DNA from: Hybos culiciformis | Taxonomy: Eukaryota; Arthropoda; Insecta; Diptera; Hybotidae | Reading direction: 5' to 3' | Length of the DNA: 64,000 nt | Assembly (NCBI GenBank): GCA_964007475.1 | Contig: OZ023274.1 | Span: forward strand, 82,471,303-82,535,302 | In this document: piece by piece, positions 10,423 through 23,985 of the stretch | How positions within the stretch are numbered: position 1 is the first letter of the stretch | Layout of the letters: each line of letters opens with the position of its first letter | The notes under the pieces: generated by a model | What the model was told of the DNA's origin: nothing | The model's database searches: none | The model's input: only the letters and a program-made list of their open reading frames with translations | Made by a program: the position numbers and the translations under genes

Positions 10423-13400
10423 CTGAACAAATAATATTTAAATATTCTGGAATATATCTTCAGTTATAGTATTTTATATAATCAGTCCTACAGTTAGTTT
10501 AGTTATAATTTAAGTATTTTACGTTTTTTTTTTTGGAAATTTTCAAAAGTCTTAATTTGATCATTACAACATAAAACATATTCCAAAATGAATAAAAATA
10601 TTTAAGACTTGCCTTCATGTAATTTATATGGTAAACTTTAGTTTACAACTTAGCTCTGTAAGATATTGTTAAATAAAATTTGAGTTCAATTGAAAAAATT
10701 TCATACAATAATCATAGTTAGTGTTTTTTTAGTTTAATGCAATTTGGTGATTCTTTCAGTAGGAAGCAGATTTGAAGAGAATTGATCAGTTCTTCATATT
10801 CATACTATTTGAAAACAAGATATTTTTCTGTATAAACTACGAGATCAGATAATATTTAAATTTGCTAATAATAAAAATATTTCACACAAATTATGTACTT
10901 TACTTACTTTCTTTTTCGTTTAACTTTAAAAAAAAAAGAAATGACAATTCAATTTAATTATTCACGATTTGACTATATTCACCTGGGAGTTACAAAGTCA
11001 TAAACACGTTCCTTTTATGTACGTTTAATTTAAAGTTATCCCATATGTGTAGTGGCATGCTTAAAAGTTAAATTATTCATTTTACCAAGATGTTAACCAG
11101 TTAAAATATTGCGGAATTTTTATTCTTTTCTTTTATATTTATTTTGAAATTATTGCTGGAAGTTAAGTTTGGTTGTAATTCTTATAATTTTGGGTTGTAG
11201 CTGTAGCACTAATATTTTTTTCATTTATTTATAGAGGGACTCTTGACTTTTTTTATCGTAAAGAAACATTTTTCTCTTTATACTTGAGAGAAAATTATTT
11301 TGCTATAAACTTTTCAACCTAATATCATTCGAAAAGCAAATAAATGAAGATTTTCTTATTACGATGAAGACTAAACCTGTATATATAATTATTTGCATTT
11401 CTTGTGAATTTTTGTTTCACTTTAAAAAAAAGTTGAATAAGTAGACTTTTCCAAAATATTTTTTCCAAAGGCCTTCAAAAAACAATTTTTATCTCAACTA
11501 AATTTTTCTTAAAACACCAACTCGAAGCTTTTATCATAAATTCTAGCTCACAATTATCATCAGTGTATTATATCTTTATCATGAATTATTATTAAAAACA
11601 AATGAAGGAATAAAAATTTATTTTTTCTTTATTAACACATAATCTTCTGTTGTATGTACAAAATACATGAATTTTCTTCTAGGTATTATAAATTTGGAAA
11701 ATTTGAATTTTCCGTTCATATAGCCATTTATATAATTTTTAGAGACAAATGTTCCTGTCCAGTATAATGTCTGTTGCCTAAACACATAACGGAATAAGAG
11801 ATTTCTAGTAAAAAAAATGCATGTGCTGTAAAAATTTTGTAAATTTTAATATTAGTTTTTTTTTTATTTAATATTTAATTTTTTTTTGTAACATTATGTT
11901 TTTTAGGCTTAAGGTTTTTTTTTCAGAGAAAGTTAAACATTATTAAACATATTTTATGTAAAAAAAAAAAAAAAAAACTGAAATAAAATATGTTTTTAAA
12001 TAACTAATAAATTTCTTTAATTAAATGAAATAATAATTTTTATAGTTGATTAGGAATAATGAAAAAAGAATAAGAGTAACGAACACTATCAGTGTTCGAT
12101 AAGAAAAAATTAAAAAATTTATGCTTTAGTTCAATCTAAAAAGAAGTTCCTTAATATATCAAAAAAAGATATTTTATCGAAATTTTCGTGGTGATCATGA
12201 CACCTAATGTCATATTCATATTTCATATTATATAATATATTAGAGTAAAATTAGATAACCTTTTTGCTATTGGTTCGCATTGCCCAGATTTGAAAATTGT
12301 ACTTGAAAGTCAATAATTTCTTAAATAAAATATTAAGGAAATTTCTATGTGTGGAAAAAAAAATGTATGCTTGTAATTTCAAAAATCTCTCTAAACTTTT
12401 CCATATATACCAAATAGAATTGATTTTATGGAATGCAAATGGTGTAACTTAGTTAAGTATATCTAAAATAATAATGAAAATTAAAAAAATACTAAAAGGT
12501 AAAATGAAAAAAAAAAATAATGCGGTAATAACATTAAATGAATAAAAAACTAATAAATTGAGATTATGGCTGTAACAAGTTGTAAAAATTTTTTTTTCAA
12601 ACTTACTTATTATATTTATATTTCATTAAAATTTAATTCCATACATTTTTTTTTTTCTATTAAAACAATGATAACAAATTACTATCATTGATTTAATTTT
12701 GCTTCCATCGTGTCTAATATACTCGCAACATTATTATTTTTCTTTTCTTTTTCTTAAAAATCGGAATGCGGATTACATTGAAAATGCATTTTATATTAAA
12801 CGAAAATCTTGTTTTCAATCAAATAAAATAATAACTTATTAACACTAAAATGCTACTAACTACTTTATATCATTTCTATCAAATTATTAGATTTTATTAA
12901 ATTTGGATAAAATTAAAGTTAATTATATACGTATATTTATTAAAATAGCTTTCTGGTATGTTATTCAATTCAAATCGCGATATAAAATAAAATTATTATT
13001 AATTATATAATATATAAAAATTTTAATGAAATTAAAAATTTTAGAAGAAAAAATATTATTCACGATAATAAAATATATTTTAAAATTGCTTTATTGTTTC
13101 TAAAGTATAAATTGAGGAAATATGTGGACACGGATACTTAATTCGCTAATAAGAAATTTAGTGAAAGCATAGCCTTTAATGTTAGTAGCACACAAGAATT
13201 AAATTAGTAATATGGAAAATATGTTTTATAGTTCAAAAAAGGAAAATATGTAGGTATGCCTTCTACTTTTATGCAATGAATATTAAACTACAGAAAATAT
13301 GAATATTCTTTTTGAGAATTAATAATAAAAATTTTCTAGTCACAACTTAACAACAAATTATTAATTGTTTTCAAATTACAACAAACTTTTTAAATCACAC

Positions 13401-16400
13401 GTTAAACATGTTATTTCTGCAGGCCCTATTTATCTTTAATGTCATTTAAATCAAAATTTTCGAATCAAAAGTAATTTATGTTTACCCAATTTTTTTTTTT
13501 GACAGTAATAAAGGATAAGCTTTAAAATTAATTTTGTTTAAATTAGAATTATAAACAAAACCTCTGGGTTTATTTTCAATAAAATAAAAATTATCATTTA
13601 ACTTTCTAGAAAAATAAAAACACCTTATTGATTGTAATAATTTTTTGTAATATTATCGATAACACCCAAATTATGAAAAGTCATGAAAATCAATATGTTG
13701 TTTGCTTGTTTTTCGTGCCACAAATTTATAGCATTTTTTCAAGGTTATTTGGTTATTTTAAAAATTATGGTTATTTCTTTTAATCAGGTGTAATTACAAA
13801 TTAAATATTAAAATGTATATATTTTTTCTACCCTGAAACAATTTAAAAAAAAAGTATGCAAAAAATATTCCAATGTTAATCGGGGTTAAAATAAAAATTC
13901 CAGCATGAACTTATTGCCTTACAATAAAAGAATATTCTTTTAACCTCGAAATACTTAAAATAATTTGGTAAAAATTTGTAATTAAACTGCAGAGATTTCT
14001 TGGTATCAAAATTCAATAAGTTTTTTTTAGACATTTTCACATTATATTTTTGTACTTTGTATGCATTAATCTTTTGTTTGTTGGGATAAATGGAAAATAA
14101 AAAATTTAAGTAAAATATTTTGTCTTCAAGGTTAATTATTTTCTTTATTTATTTCTTTTATTAGTTAAATAAATAAAAAAAAAATCAGTAAATAAAAATT
14201 TTTATTATTGAAATAAAATAATAATAATATGCAATAATTTTGCCTAAGGAAAGCATCCTGATCTTTAACTTGACATTTTTTTTTCTGTAATTATATACTA
14301 GGTTAATTTTTAAGTGATATAAAAATAAAATTTATACCTCGTAATTTTGGTTTCAAAATATAAGTCAAAACCTTCATAAGCTTACTTGAAAACAAAATAA
14401 AAAAAACTATTAATTAATTTAAATGGGTTATAATGGTAAGGGAGCACTTAAGATTATGTTATTGTCTGTACAGAATTATAAAATACTTATACTCCTGAAA
14501 TACTTATTCTTGTTCCTCTCATCATTATTCACAAATTCAAAATAAATTCAATATTTTAATGCTGATAGTTTTAAAACAAAACTTGAACTGAATTGAAGTC
14601 TTTGTAATCAAAATTTATTTTTATTTTTAATTATTCTTCAAGATTTATTAAAATACCAATAAGTATGATTTTGATTTTTCATTCATTCATGTAATTTTGT
14701 TTGTAATTCGATAGATAATTTGGTGTAACTATAATGTTTGTTTAGCAATTAAAACATTCTACATAAGTGTTCATAATCACTAAATTTTGGTTCATCAGAG
14801 TTATCTTGGATACAGAATTCATAATATACGGAAATGAAAATTTTTTAAGACATTATCTTATTTTTTGGTTATAAAAAAAAATCTTAACAAAATTTAATGT
14901 AGGACTCTTAACTAAAATAAAATATTACATATCATCATAACTTTTAAAAAGTCTTTAATTTTTTTTTGTACTGAAGAAACCTTAAGTAACAAAGGGTGAA
15001 AGTGCCTATAGTTTCTCATTAAAAGATTTTAACAAATTAATTGTTTTAATAATTTTATGAGAATTGTAATAATATTATTATTTTCTCAATTTGAAAGTCG
15101 TTAAAAATGCGGTAATGTTGTAAATTTGAAAAAAAAAAAAATTAATAATATAAAGATTTTTATTTTCATAATTTTTTCGCGTTTCATATTACTTTGTCAT
15201 CTCTAACTAGCTATGTAATATTATTACATTAATTGTAAAGAAAATTTAATACAAAAAAAATACTAGTTTTTAAGAAAAATGCGTTTATTAACTTGTTTTT
15301 AATATTTTTTTTTTTTTTTTGAAAAAATAACTCCAATTAAATAATTTTTGCTATAATATCTTCCTCATTTTTATTTTCTTTTGCAAATACAAAAAAAATA
15401 ATAATAACTTTTTTTTGTATCTGTTAAAATTTTAGAAAAAAAAGTAAACAATATTAAAAAAAATTTCATACATAAAAAAATCTTAAAAACATAATTGAGA
15501 TATTTAGATATTATTGTATAAAAACACTATAACTATTTTAATAATAATAATTTTTGTAGAAAGTATTTTTTTTTAGTTTTATGTTTTATGTCATAATATT
15601 TTTTTTATTCATATTTTGACTTGTCATTCTGAAAATTATGAAATAAGAGTAAATAATTATTAAATTGTTAGGTTAAGTTGTTAGACTGTCTTAATATTGC
15701 AAAATTTTCCATTTTAAATCACATTCGTGAGTGTATCTTCTTTATTTTAGATAAATATAGTGCTTATTATTTGTAAACATGTAATGTATTATTTTAATAT
15801 TTTTGTTTGCGTTGTGAAAATTTATAGTTTTTCATAATTAGTGTCCAATTAAAATTTTGGCAATTCTGATTTATGACTAGATTAAGTTATCAATCTATAC
15901 TATAAAAGAATTTTTGGTCTTTTAATTACAAGATCCTTCATAATTTCCGTTTTACATATAACATGGTATAATACAACTAAGTAAGACATGTCTCAAAAAA
16001 TGGAGTTAAAAACTAAAGAATCCAAATGATATTGTTATATATAAAATGAAATCTGTAATTAAAGCATTTGAGAAAGAAATAAATGTTTAATTATTATAAA
16101 GTGTACTTTCAGGAAAATATATTTTTTTTGAATCTATAATCAAAAAAGAAATATAATGTTCGTAAATGCAATTCAGCTGGGCTATTAAATGGAACAAATA
16201 TCTAGCAAAATTTGTTTAAAGTTTTATAGAAAGAATATGAAATAAATCATTTGGAATAGTCAATTAGTCTTTTGATCCTTGACATTGTTTAGCTTCTGAC
16301 AAAAGAAACAAAATTTGCAACCTTTTGCAATTTAGCTACACATTCATTTAGTAAATGAAACAATTTAGTATATTACAATTTGTAAATTTACCGCCTAAAT

Positions 16401-19400
16401 ATACCTTATGTTTATTGTTTATAAAAAAAAAATACGATTATACTATTTATTTTTTTATTCGTGATAATTTAATAAGATTGTTAAAAATAAAAATTTCACA
16501 CATAAACATTGTAAACTTTTTGTTTGAATTTTAAAAATAAAATAAAACTCTGTTAAAATGGTCCAAAATCGCAAAACCGCATACAAAAAAATTAAACAAA
16601 AGTCATAAATTTATATGTATATTATATTATGTATTTTTATTATTTTATGAGAGTTCCACGTGACACAAATAAGTACCATTATTATATTTTGTGTGCTTTT
16701 TTATTTTTATTCATAAAATATTTTGATATTTAATGCACGTTGACAAGAAAAATTCCAAAGAAATTTATATATAGGCGGTAACCATATGAAATTCATTCAC
16801 GAAAAAATAATAATTTTCAAATGGTCTTCTAAGTAGTATAATTATACTTAAACTTTAAAAAAATTAAGTTTAAAGTTTTTTAAGGGCCACTTTTGGTCTA
16901 ATAATCAGTTTGTGCATATGTACAAAAAAAATGTCAATTTTCTAAACCATAATTTGTTTTGATGACCATGTTTTGAATCATTTCAGATGTAAGTTCTTAA
17001 ATTTAATGTTAATTTTTATACAAATATCTGATACTTCTTTGGCATACAGATTCAGTCACTTTGTTGAGGTAGGGCAGCTCTTACTGTGATAAAAGACTGA
17101 TATAAAAATTTGAAAATAAAACAAGACAGTTTAAAAAAACTACATATAAATAAGTAAATAAAATTCACCTAGATTTATAATAAAAGTAAAAGTGAATTAC
17201 TAATATTACAATTTAAAATTATTATTACAATGGATGGTTATGTTCCATATGTATTCAGTTTGTTTGTTTTTATATTTATTATTATTTTTCTAGTTTTAAA
17301 ACATAAAGTTGGTAACCTAGGTACCATGAATTGTATTTGGTTAATATAGTATTCTTTTATTATTATTATTATTATTATTATTGTTAATTTTTAATGTTAA
17401 ATTGCGTACTTCATACACACAATTTTTTATTTTATTTTTTAAACCTAGATAATAATGAAATAAAATGTGGTTAACTTTGAATTACAATTACTTCAACTCA
17501 TATTGTGTTTTAAGCGTAATGGTTTTTTTTTTGAAACAAAAAATTATTTCAAATTATTATTTATTATAAATTTTAGGTTCAAATTATTAGCAGGGGTTCA
17601 AAAAATTTAGTGATTTTTTTTTTACTGTATAAATATTTTTAGCGCCATGTCAATCAATTTTCTATTTGCACTTTCTTTTTTTTTATTTTGATTGAAATAT
17701 AACATCTTCATTATGTTACATTTTATTTTAATTGTTAGAAATTAAAAAAAAAAAAAATTTTATTACAAATTGTGTGACGTTAATTGATTTAATTAATAAA
17801 AAAATGAAATAACTTTCTCGTACTTAAATAGCATTTTTTGTATAAAATAAATAATAAGTTTACTTCTATAATAAATATTAATATTTTTCTTAATTCATCT
17901 GGAAGCTGTGAATCACGAACAGAATAAAAAAAACTTAAATGTTTTACAAAACACTTTTGTTTTCAATTATTTTTTTTATATATAGATTATATATTTTAAT
18001 AGTTTGTGCATTCTTAACAGTGACGAATTATTATCTTCTTCATAAAATAATCTCTTATAAGTTCTATTGAGCTCGGTTCTTTGAAATGTTTTAAAATCAT
18101 AAAATCGCGAGCTTTACTGCACGAACACAACCAATTATTAAAACATAATTTTTCTTAGCTTAAAAATGTAGGTGTCTACATAAAAACATAAACATGTTTT
18201 TAGATCTTTCTGTGATGAAAATTAAATTCTTCGATAAAAAACAAACAGCACTTAGAGATAAAATCATTGTAAAATATCATATTTATTTACATTACAGTGG
18301 ATATTAATAAAAAGTTTTATGCTCACTAATTTTGTAGTAGTTAGTATTAAAAACTTTGATAAAATCTAACTTTTAACTTAACGAATAAGACATTAAAACA
18401 TGGTTTAATTGTCATCGCACAAGTAAGCTTATATGAAAATGGGTGTATAATTCTTTTTTTTTTTTATGTTGCAGATGTAGAATAATATTTTATTTTTAAT
18501 GTTTACCAATTTATTTTTTTTTTTCTTAATTTTATGTTTGTATCTATTTGAAATAATATTACAATGACTTTAAAATAAAATATGATATAATTTTTATTCA
18601 ATTTTTAAATTTTATGATTATTTAATAGATCTGAAAGTAAATCAATTTCATAACATCAATTATTTAGTTTAATAGTAAATAAATGTGTATACAAAAGTCT
18701 ATTTTAATCGAATTAATACATTGAATTACATAAGTTGAAAGTATTAAGTTATATGTTTTGTTTACTTTGTTTTTGTCTTAAAAAGTCATAATTTAAACAA
18801 ATAAAAAAAAAAAAGAAAGAAATTATTTGCTAGATTGATTTTAAATTTTTTCTAAATATGAATTAATAATCACTGAAGTGGAAGTTCAATTATATACTTT
18901 TTTGTCGATAAATATTTTTAGTAGGATTTTTTTGTCTTCAATATTAAACTAAAAAAAAAAAACTTTTCTTCATATTTATCATTTTTTTTAAAACACATAA
19001 CATTTTAAATACATTAAATTGAATTGATAGAAATGTCTTTTGATCAAAGAAAAAGCTGACTTTAGTAGTCGATAAGTGAAATTACACAAAGGCTGTGTCA
19101 TTGTCAATTAGTATCAGAAACGTTTTCATTACTATATGATTTATTCGTTCAACCAATGAGATCTTAATTAAATGAAAAATTACTATAAATTTTAGTAGCA
19201 AAACTAAATTCTTCTGACTAGCCATAGTTGTCGTTATTAGATACAAATACAGAAAAAGGAAAAACTTAAAAATAGATGTTTTCAATGATTGATGGCAAAA
19301 ATACCTTCAAAATATTGTATTTAAAGTATAATAATATCAAAATTATCTGAAGCTATCATCATCAGACTTCAATTCATTAATTTATCGATTTGCAATCATT

Positions 19401-21148
19401 TTTTCTGCTGATGAAGTTGTAAACAAATGTACAAGAAAAATTATAAAACTTAAAAATATTACATGAAATAAATCATAATAGCAAACAAAAGAAAAATGAA
19501 TTAAACATAAATTTCATTTGATTACTTCAAAAGCTTAATGGCAATAATAACAAAATAACAATAATAAATAACGATAATTTGAAAATTATAATAATGTCAA
19601 ATTTTGTAATCAAAAATTGCCGCGTGAAAAAAATTCATTATTATTGGTTTATATTGTTGTTTATAATGTTTTTTTTTTACAATCATGACGTATTTTATGT
19701 TAGTCAATTACATAAGAAAAAAAAATACTGTGCATCTAATTTTGTAAATTTAAATTTTATTATACCGCACATAACTTGGATTAGCGAAATAAATTTAAAT
19801 ACTTTATTTGACAAAATTTTTTGTGTAATTTAATTTTTTTTTTTACATAATATAATCTGAACATTGAAACTTCAAAATACGAACACTGTATTATGTTTAA
19901 AATTGATTTACATGATATATAAATTATATCCAAATTAATTAATAAATTCTTATTGACGTGTTGTTCTATCATAAGTCGCTTCAGACATAAAACAAATCTA
20001 GTCACGGCATAGTTTTTACACCTGCTTTAGACTAAAAAAAAAAAAAAAAAACAAAACAAAAAAAAAACATCTTCCAATATAATTAACATTGACCGCAAAG
20101 TTTTCAACAACAAAAAAAAAGAATACAAAAACTAGCCAAAAAAATAAATAAAAATAAACATATACTTTTAACAACAACTAAAAATGTAAATATACGAAAA
20201 TGCGATATTTCATAAACATTTTGATGCTCATTAATCTTTTTATTTTACAGATGATTGTTTTATTGAAACTTCCATAATGTTATCGCAAAACAAAAAAAAA
20301 AATCAAATTCATTCACTAACATGGTATGAGCATAATTTTTTTGACATTGTTTTTTTTTTTTTTTTTGTAGAATAGTAATTATGTTATTTATGTAATCTTT
20401 ATACCTTTTTTTTGCGCTAATCAATTAATTTATTATTTTACCAACAAAAAAACGAGTTTATTTTAACACCTAATATCAATAAAAATAATAAACATAAATT
20501 GTAATTATATTTGATTTGTGCCTTTAAATTACTGTATTTTGTAATGAGTCAATGTTTGTGCAAATTTAAAGTATCTCAATTCAGCCTTGAAAGAGGCAAA
20601 AAAAAAAAACTTCAAATCTAATAATTGAAGTGGAATTGCTTATTTGTTTAGAGGAAAATCTTTTAATGTAAAACAATTAAATATTTTATATTTAGTAGTA
20701 AATTAACAAAATTTCTTAATTTATTATAAGAAGAAACATATTTCTCTCTCAAAAGCGTATATAAACGAAATCTAATTTAAGAATAAGAATATTTGAGATA
20801 AAGTTTATGTGAAAAGAAACTAAACAGCAGAATCGTGAGAATATTAATTGTCAAATTTTCGAAATTTTAAAACTTTTGATTGTTATTATATTCTTTTTTG
20901 ACGCGTCATTGCGCAAGTTTTTTTTTATTTTTTTTTAATAATTTAAAAATATTAAATATCATTTTCTTTTATTTCCGCGTATATTATTTACTTCATTAAA
21001 AAATCATAATATTTATTTATATTTTTTTTTTATAATATTATATTATTCATTCTAATTTATCTTCCTGACTTAATTAAACAAAAAAAAATTACTAATTTAA
21101 CGGAAATTTTCAGAGAAAAATAAATCTTAATTTCCTACATTATTGCAG
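10423..21148. other. ~10.7 kb of AT-rich DNA, probably intronic or intergenic
   Basis: Nothing here can be annotated firmly. Items noted are a (TTA)n microsatellite at 17358-17383, a perfect 8-bp palindrome CGAACACT-ATC-AGTGTTCG at 12080-12098, and an open segment of 35 codons at 18051-18158 with coding-like composition (SRALLHEHNQLLKHNF) but no good splice signal. Open frames at 19082-19285, 19579-19833 and 19781-20005 look like chance. Confidence 0.5.
17358..17383 (+). repeat. (TTA)n microsatellite
   Basis: Eight to nine uninterrupted TTA/ATT units followed by TTG. Confidence 0.95.
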
Positions 21149-21270
21149 AAATTACTCCTGATACTGTTGATATTTCGATACAGAAGAAAGAGGATGAAAG
21201 ATTTAATCATGGTTTGATGGAAACGAATTCGCCAAGCTTTTGTATCCATCCAATAATTTTTTTGTTCTGA
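21149..21270 (+). CDS. Candidate 3' coding exon, unrecognised
   Basis: A good acceptor (TTTCCTACATTATTGCAG, ending 21148) opens into a frame of 40 codons ending at TGA 21268-21270. The first 30 residues are hydrophilic and unlike chance frames here, for example ITPDTVDISIQKKEDERF followed by NHGLMETNSPSF. The local G+C content is raised. A possible internal donor (CATG|GTTTGA at about 21210) would make it an internal exon instead. The opposite strand is also open over most of the segment. I do not recognise the protein, and no neighbouring exon with a matching phase was found. Confidence 0.33.
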
Positions 21271-21540
21271 TTTTTATTTAAAATTTGCAAGAAACTGATA
21301 TAAATTTGAATTTAAGCTGATTTGTTCTCGATTAAATATAAATTTATCTTAGTTCTTCGAAAAAAATCGAAAATTTATTACAAGGGTTCAAAAACTCTAA
21401 TAATTTTGAACAATATAAATTGCAGCTTACATATTACTTTTTTCGGTTTCTTGTAATTTTATGATAACAACATCTCTCAAAGATTTAAAACCATAATCGG
21501 AAATTATTCAAGTCTTACTATTTTGTTTAACTAATAGTAG

Positions 21541-21724
21541 ATTACAATACATGTTATGAAAATTTGTTATTAATTGCGAGTTGTGTATACACACAAACAC
21601 ATAGACACGAGTCATATTTATATCACGAGACCGAAGGTCGAGTGATATAATATTGACGAGTGTCTATGTGTTTGTGTGTATACACAACGAGCTGTATAAC
21701 AAATTTGATTAACATGTATTGTAT
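21541..21724. repeat. Near-perfect palindrome inside copy A
   Basis: The left arm contains GTTGTGTATACACACAAACA, CATAGACACGAGTCA and TATATCACGAGACC. The right arm repeats each block in reverse complement. Loop GAA at 21633-21635. Extruded as a cruciform or transcribed, this would be a stem of about 90 bp. Confidence 0.9.
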
Positions 21725-21939
21725 ACTGCTTTAATGTGCATGTGAGCGAGAGTTGCAAAGAGAGAATTTAGAGATAATTTATAATAAAAAATAAAGATAA
21801 AAGAAAAAAAAGGAAATTTTCCACGTTAATTATCCTTTAATTTCTCTTTCTTTTAGAGATAAAAGGAAAAAAGGGAAATATTGTGAGTGAGAGAGATATT
21901 ATTTTTGTTTATAGTACTACGCAGTTCAAAATGAAGTAA

Positions 21940-22084
21940 GTAAATACAATATAGGGAAATGTAAATACAATTTACATCACAAGGAAATGTAAATACAATT
22001 TACATCTCCCTATAATTGCATGTGTATTGATGCATGTAATGGACCATTTACCGAGCTAAATTTGCGAATGTAAATACAACTTAC
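21940..22084 (+). repeat. Iterated GTAAATACAA palindromes in copy A
   Basis: Four repeats of the core GTAAATACAA occur at about 21950, 21961, 21990 and 22070. The two central ones are full palindromes, ATGTAAATACAATTTACAT. The same array is present in copies B and 60332-60814. Confidence 0.85.
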
Positions 22085-22104
22085 CGAAGACATGCACATT
22101 AAAA

Positions 22105-23335
22105 AATATTACAGACGGAAAATTTCCAATTCTTGTTTAGCTTAAATAATTTTTTTTCATTGGATATGGATACGATATACATATACATTAACCCTATTTC
22201 AAAAAAGTAAACAAATATAGTTAATAACAAAAAAAAAGCAAATTTTTTAGTAAAAATAATATTTTGAAAAATAGTTAAGTGAAAGTAAAATTTTATATTG
22301 TCACTTTAAATAAGTATCCAACAATAAATCATCATAATTTTTTTTTAAGAAATTTGCCAACATATATACTATTCATAATTAGATTAAATAATAATAAATT
22401 GGAGTTTGAAATATTTTGTCATGAAATGAGAGGGAAAAAAAACATTTCACTTTATTTCATATAAAGCAATTATTTTCATTTTGGTCAATTATAATAAGAC
22501 AAAGTACCTAAACTTAAAAAAAAAACGAATTTTTTTTTTATTAAACAAAAGATATTCAGATTACGTAACTTTTTATGACCTAAATCCATATGATTAGTTT
22601 CATTCATTTATTTATGTCCAAAAGCCATTTTCTTGTTATTACATTATTTTTAAGTTTAAATTTAAAGAATATTTTGGAATTTTTATATGCAATAAGCTTT
22701 CATTTTTTTTAGTAGCAATAAAGCAACAAAAAATTTGATAAAAATTCTCAAAAAAAAATTAGATTTCATAAATCATAATTATAAGTATAAAATAAAATAA
22801 ATGATCTAAACATTTTTATAAAACTTCATCAAGAAGATTTCGAAGAAGACTCATTATTACTAAACTTAAAACTAATTTTTCTCTGTTTTAAATTTCTTAT
22901 TCTACAAGAAAGACGGGTATTTGTTAATACCACCATTTGTTTCATTAATCCCATACTTATGTAGGTACCATGTACTTTAGACCTATGATGAAAACCAATT
23001 CTACTTATAAATAAAATGCATAAACGGCAATATCCGCAATTTAATATAAAAAGAAAAAAAAACGCCTTTTACTATCAACGACCATAATATAAAATTACAT
23101 AATTTTGAATTATTTTCTTATTTCCATATTCTAATTTTCTTATAGTATTTAAATTTTTATTTTCTGTTTCTTAAGAAACTTGAAATATGAAAAAGCTTTT
23201 GGTATAATGCAAAAATAAAATGTATATCATTTTTCTTTTTATTATAATTCATAACAATAAAAATTAAAATTGTTTTATTTTGTGCAAAATCGAAAGATAA
23301 AAAATAAAATAAAACTATATTGAAATTTAAATTGA
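22105..23335. other. AT-rich stretch, nothing recognised
   Basis: Only Ile/Asn/Phe-rich chance frames (for example 22279-22464) and A/T runs. Confidence 0.5.
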
Positions 23336-23384
23336 ACCGCCATCAGCCAAGCGACCTTCAGGTGAACAACTTTTTCTTACCATG
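23336..23384. other. GC-rich 50-bp island, identity unknown
   Basis: GAACCGCCATCAGCCAAGCG and the following 25 bp are about half G+C in a region of about 20%. On the minus strand it reads HLKVAWLMAVQ, and a GGTTCAA motif there faintly recalls a B box. It could be a SINE fragment, a conserved element or an exon piece. None can be chosen from sequence alone. Confidence 0.3.
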
Positions 23385-23889
23385 ATCATAAAAATCTATG
23401 TAATATTTATTCATATAAAAGATAAGCTTGTTATTTTTTTATTTTTTTTTGTAAATCACAACCCAAATGCAGTTATTTTTTTTAACTAATATTATTGCAA
23501 AAAAAATGTATTATACATACTACATATAAACATACCTGCCTATATATGTAACCAAATTATTATAATTAAGAAGTGAAATAATGAATCAAGAAAAGAAACT
23601 AGAGCTTTTTTTCTTTAAATAAAACAATGCAAACTGCTTGAAACAGGTCTAAAATCTACATTTACATTTTCAAAGCGGACAAATTTTTCATCTGAATGCA
23701 TAAAGGAAATGTTGTTGTTATACTAAAATTTAGAATTACATTTAATCATATTATTACATTTTTTAATAATATTTTATAATATTAAATAAAATAGCAAAAA
23801 AACAAATTAAATTATAATCAAAAATAGAACGTTTTGAGATGTTACAAATTAAATTTTGCAAAAAAAAATACATTATTAATGATTTGTAG

Positions 23890-23985
23890 CCTTCTAAAGC
23901 TCGAAAATTATGGAAATATCACACAGTTATTTCGCCATCCACCGAAGCAATACGGCATTATAACCCAAATAGTTATGTATTTTAG
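23890..23985 (+). CDS. Candidate coding exon, unrecognised
   Basis: Following the acceptor GATTTGTAG (AG at 23888-23889) one frame is open for 31 codons to TAG at 23983-23985, with coding-like content (KARKLWKYHTVISPSTEAIR, then HYNPNSYV). A donor-like GTATTT at 23977 would end an internal exon just before the stop. The G+C content is above the flanks. The phase does not match the candidate exon at 21149-21270, so they are not shown to be one gene. The minus strand has a shorter open frame over part of the segment. No homology is recognised. Confidence 0.28.
   Translation, partial: PSKARKLWKYHTVISPSTEAIRHYNPNSYVF

Larger units (their letters stand above)
21534..22104 (+). mobile_element. Composite hairpin/MITE family, copy A (longest)
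   Basis: Full-length member of a repeat family with copies at 32651-33130 and relatives at 60332-61671. It begins AATAGTAGATTACAATACAT and ends GACATGCACATTAAAA. The 5' part is a giant palindrome: arms of about 90 bp (21541-21632 and 21636-21724) centred on GACCGAAGGTC. The 3' part is bounded by its own inverted repeat TTTAATGTGCATGT / ACATGCACATTAAA (21730-21743 and 22090-22103) and contains small palindromes of the form ATGTAAA-TACAA-TTTACAT. It has no coding capacity. Copy A carries about 90 bp of purine/pyrimidine-rich sequence (about 21785-21880) that copy B lacks. Confidence 0.9.

Noticed and set aside
17065..17072. TGAGGTAG, the let-7 seed octamer
   Set aside because: The following bases do not match let-7 and no partner arm forms a hairpin.
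19082..19285. Minus-strand frame that looks like a signal peptide (KTSIFKFFLFLYLYLITTT)
   Set aside because: The frame begins at TTG; the first real ATG lies after the hydrophobic stretch, so there is no secreted-protein start.
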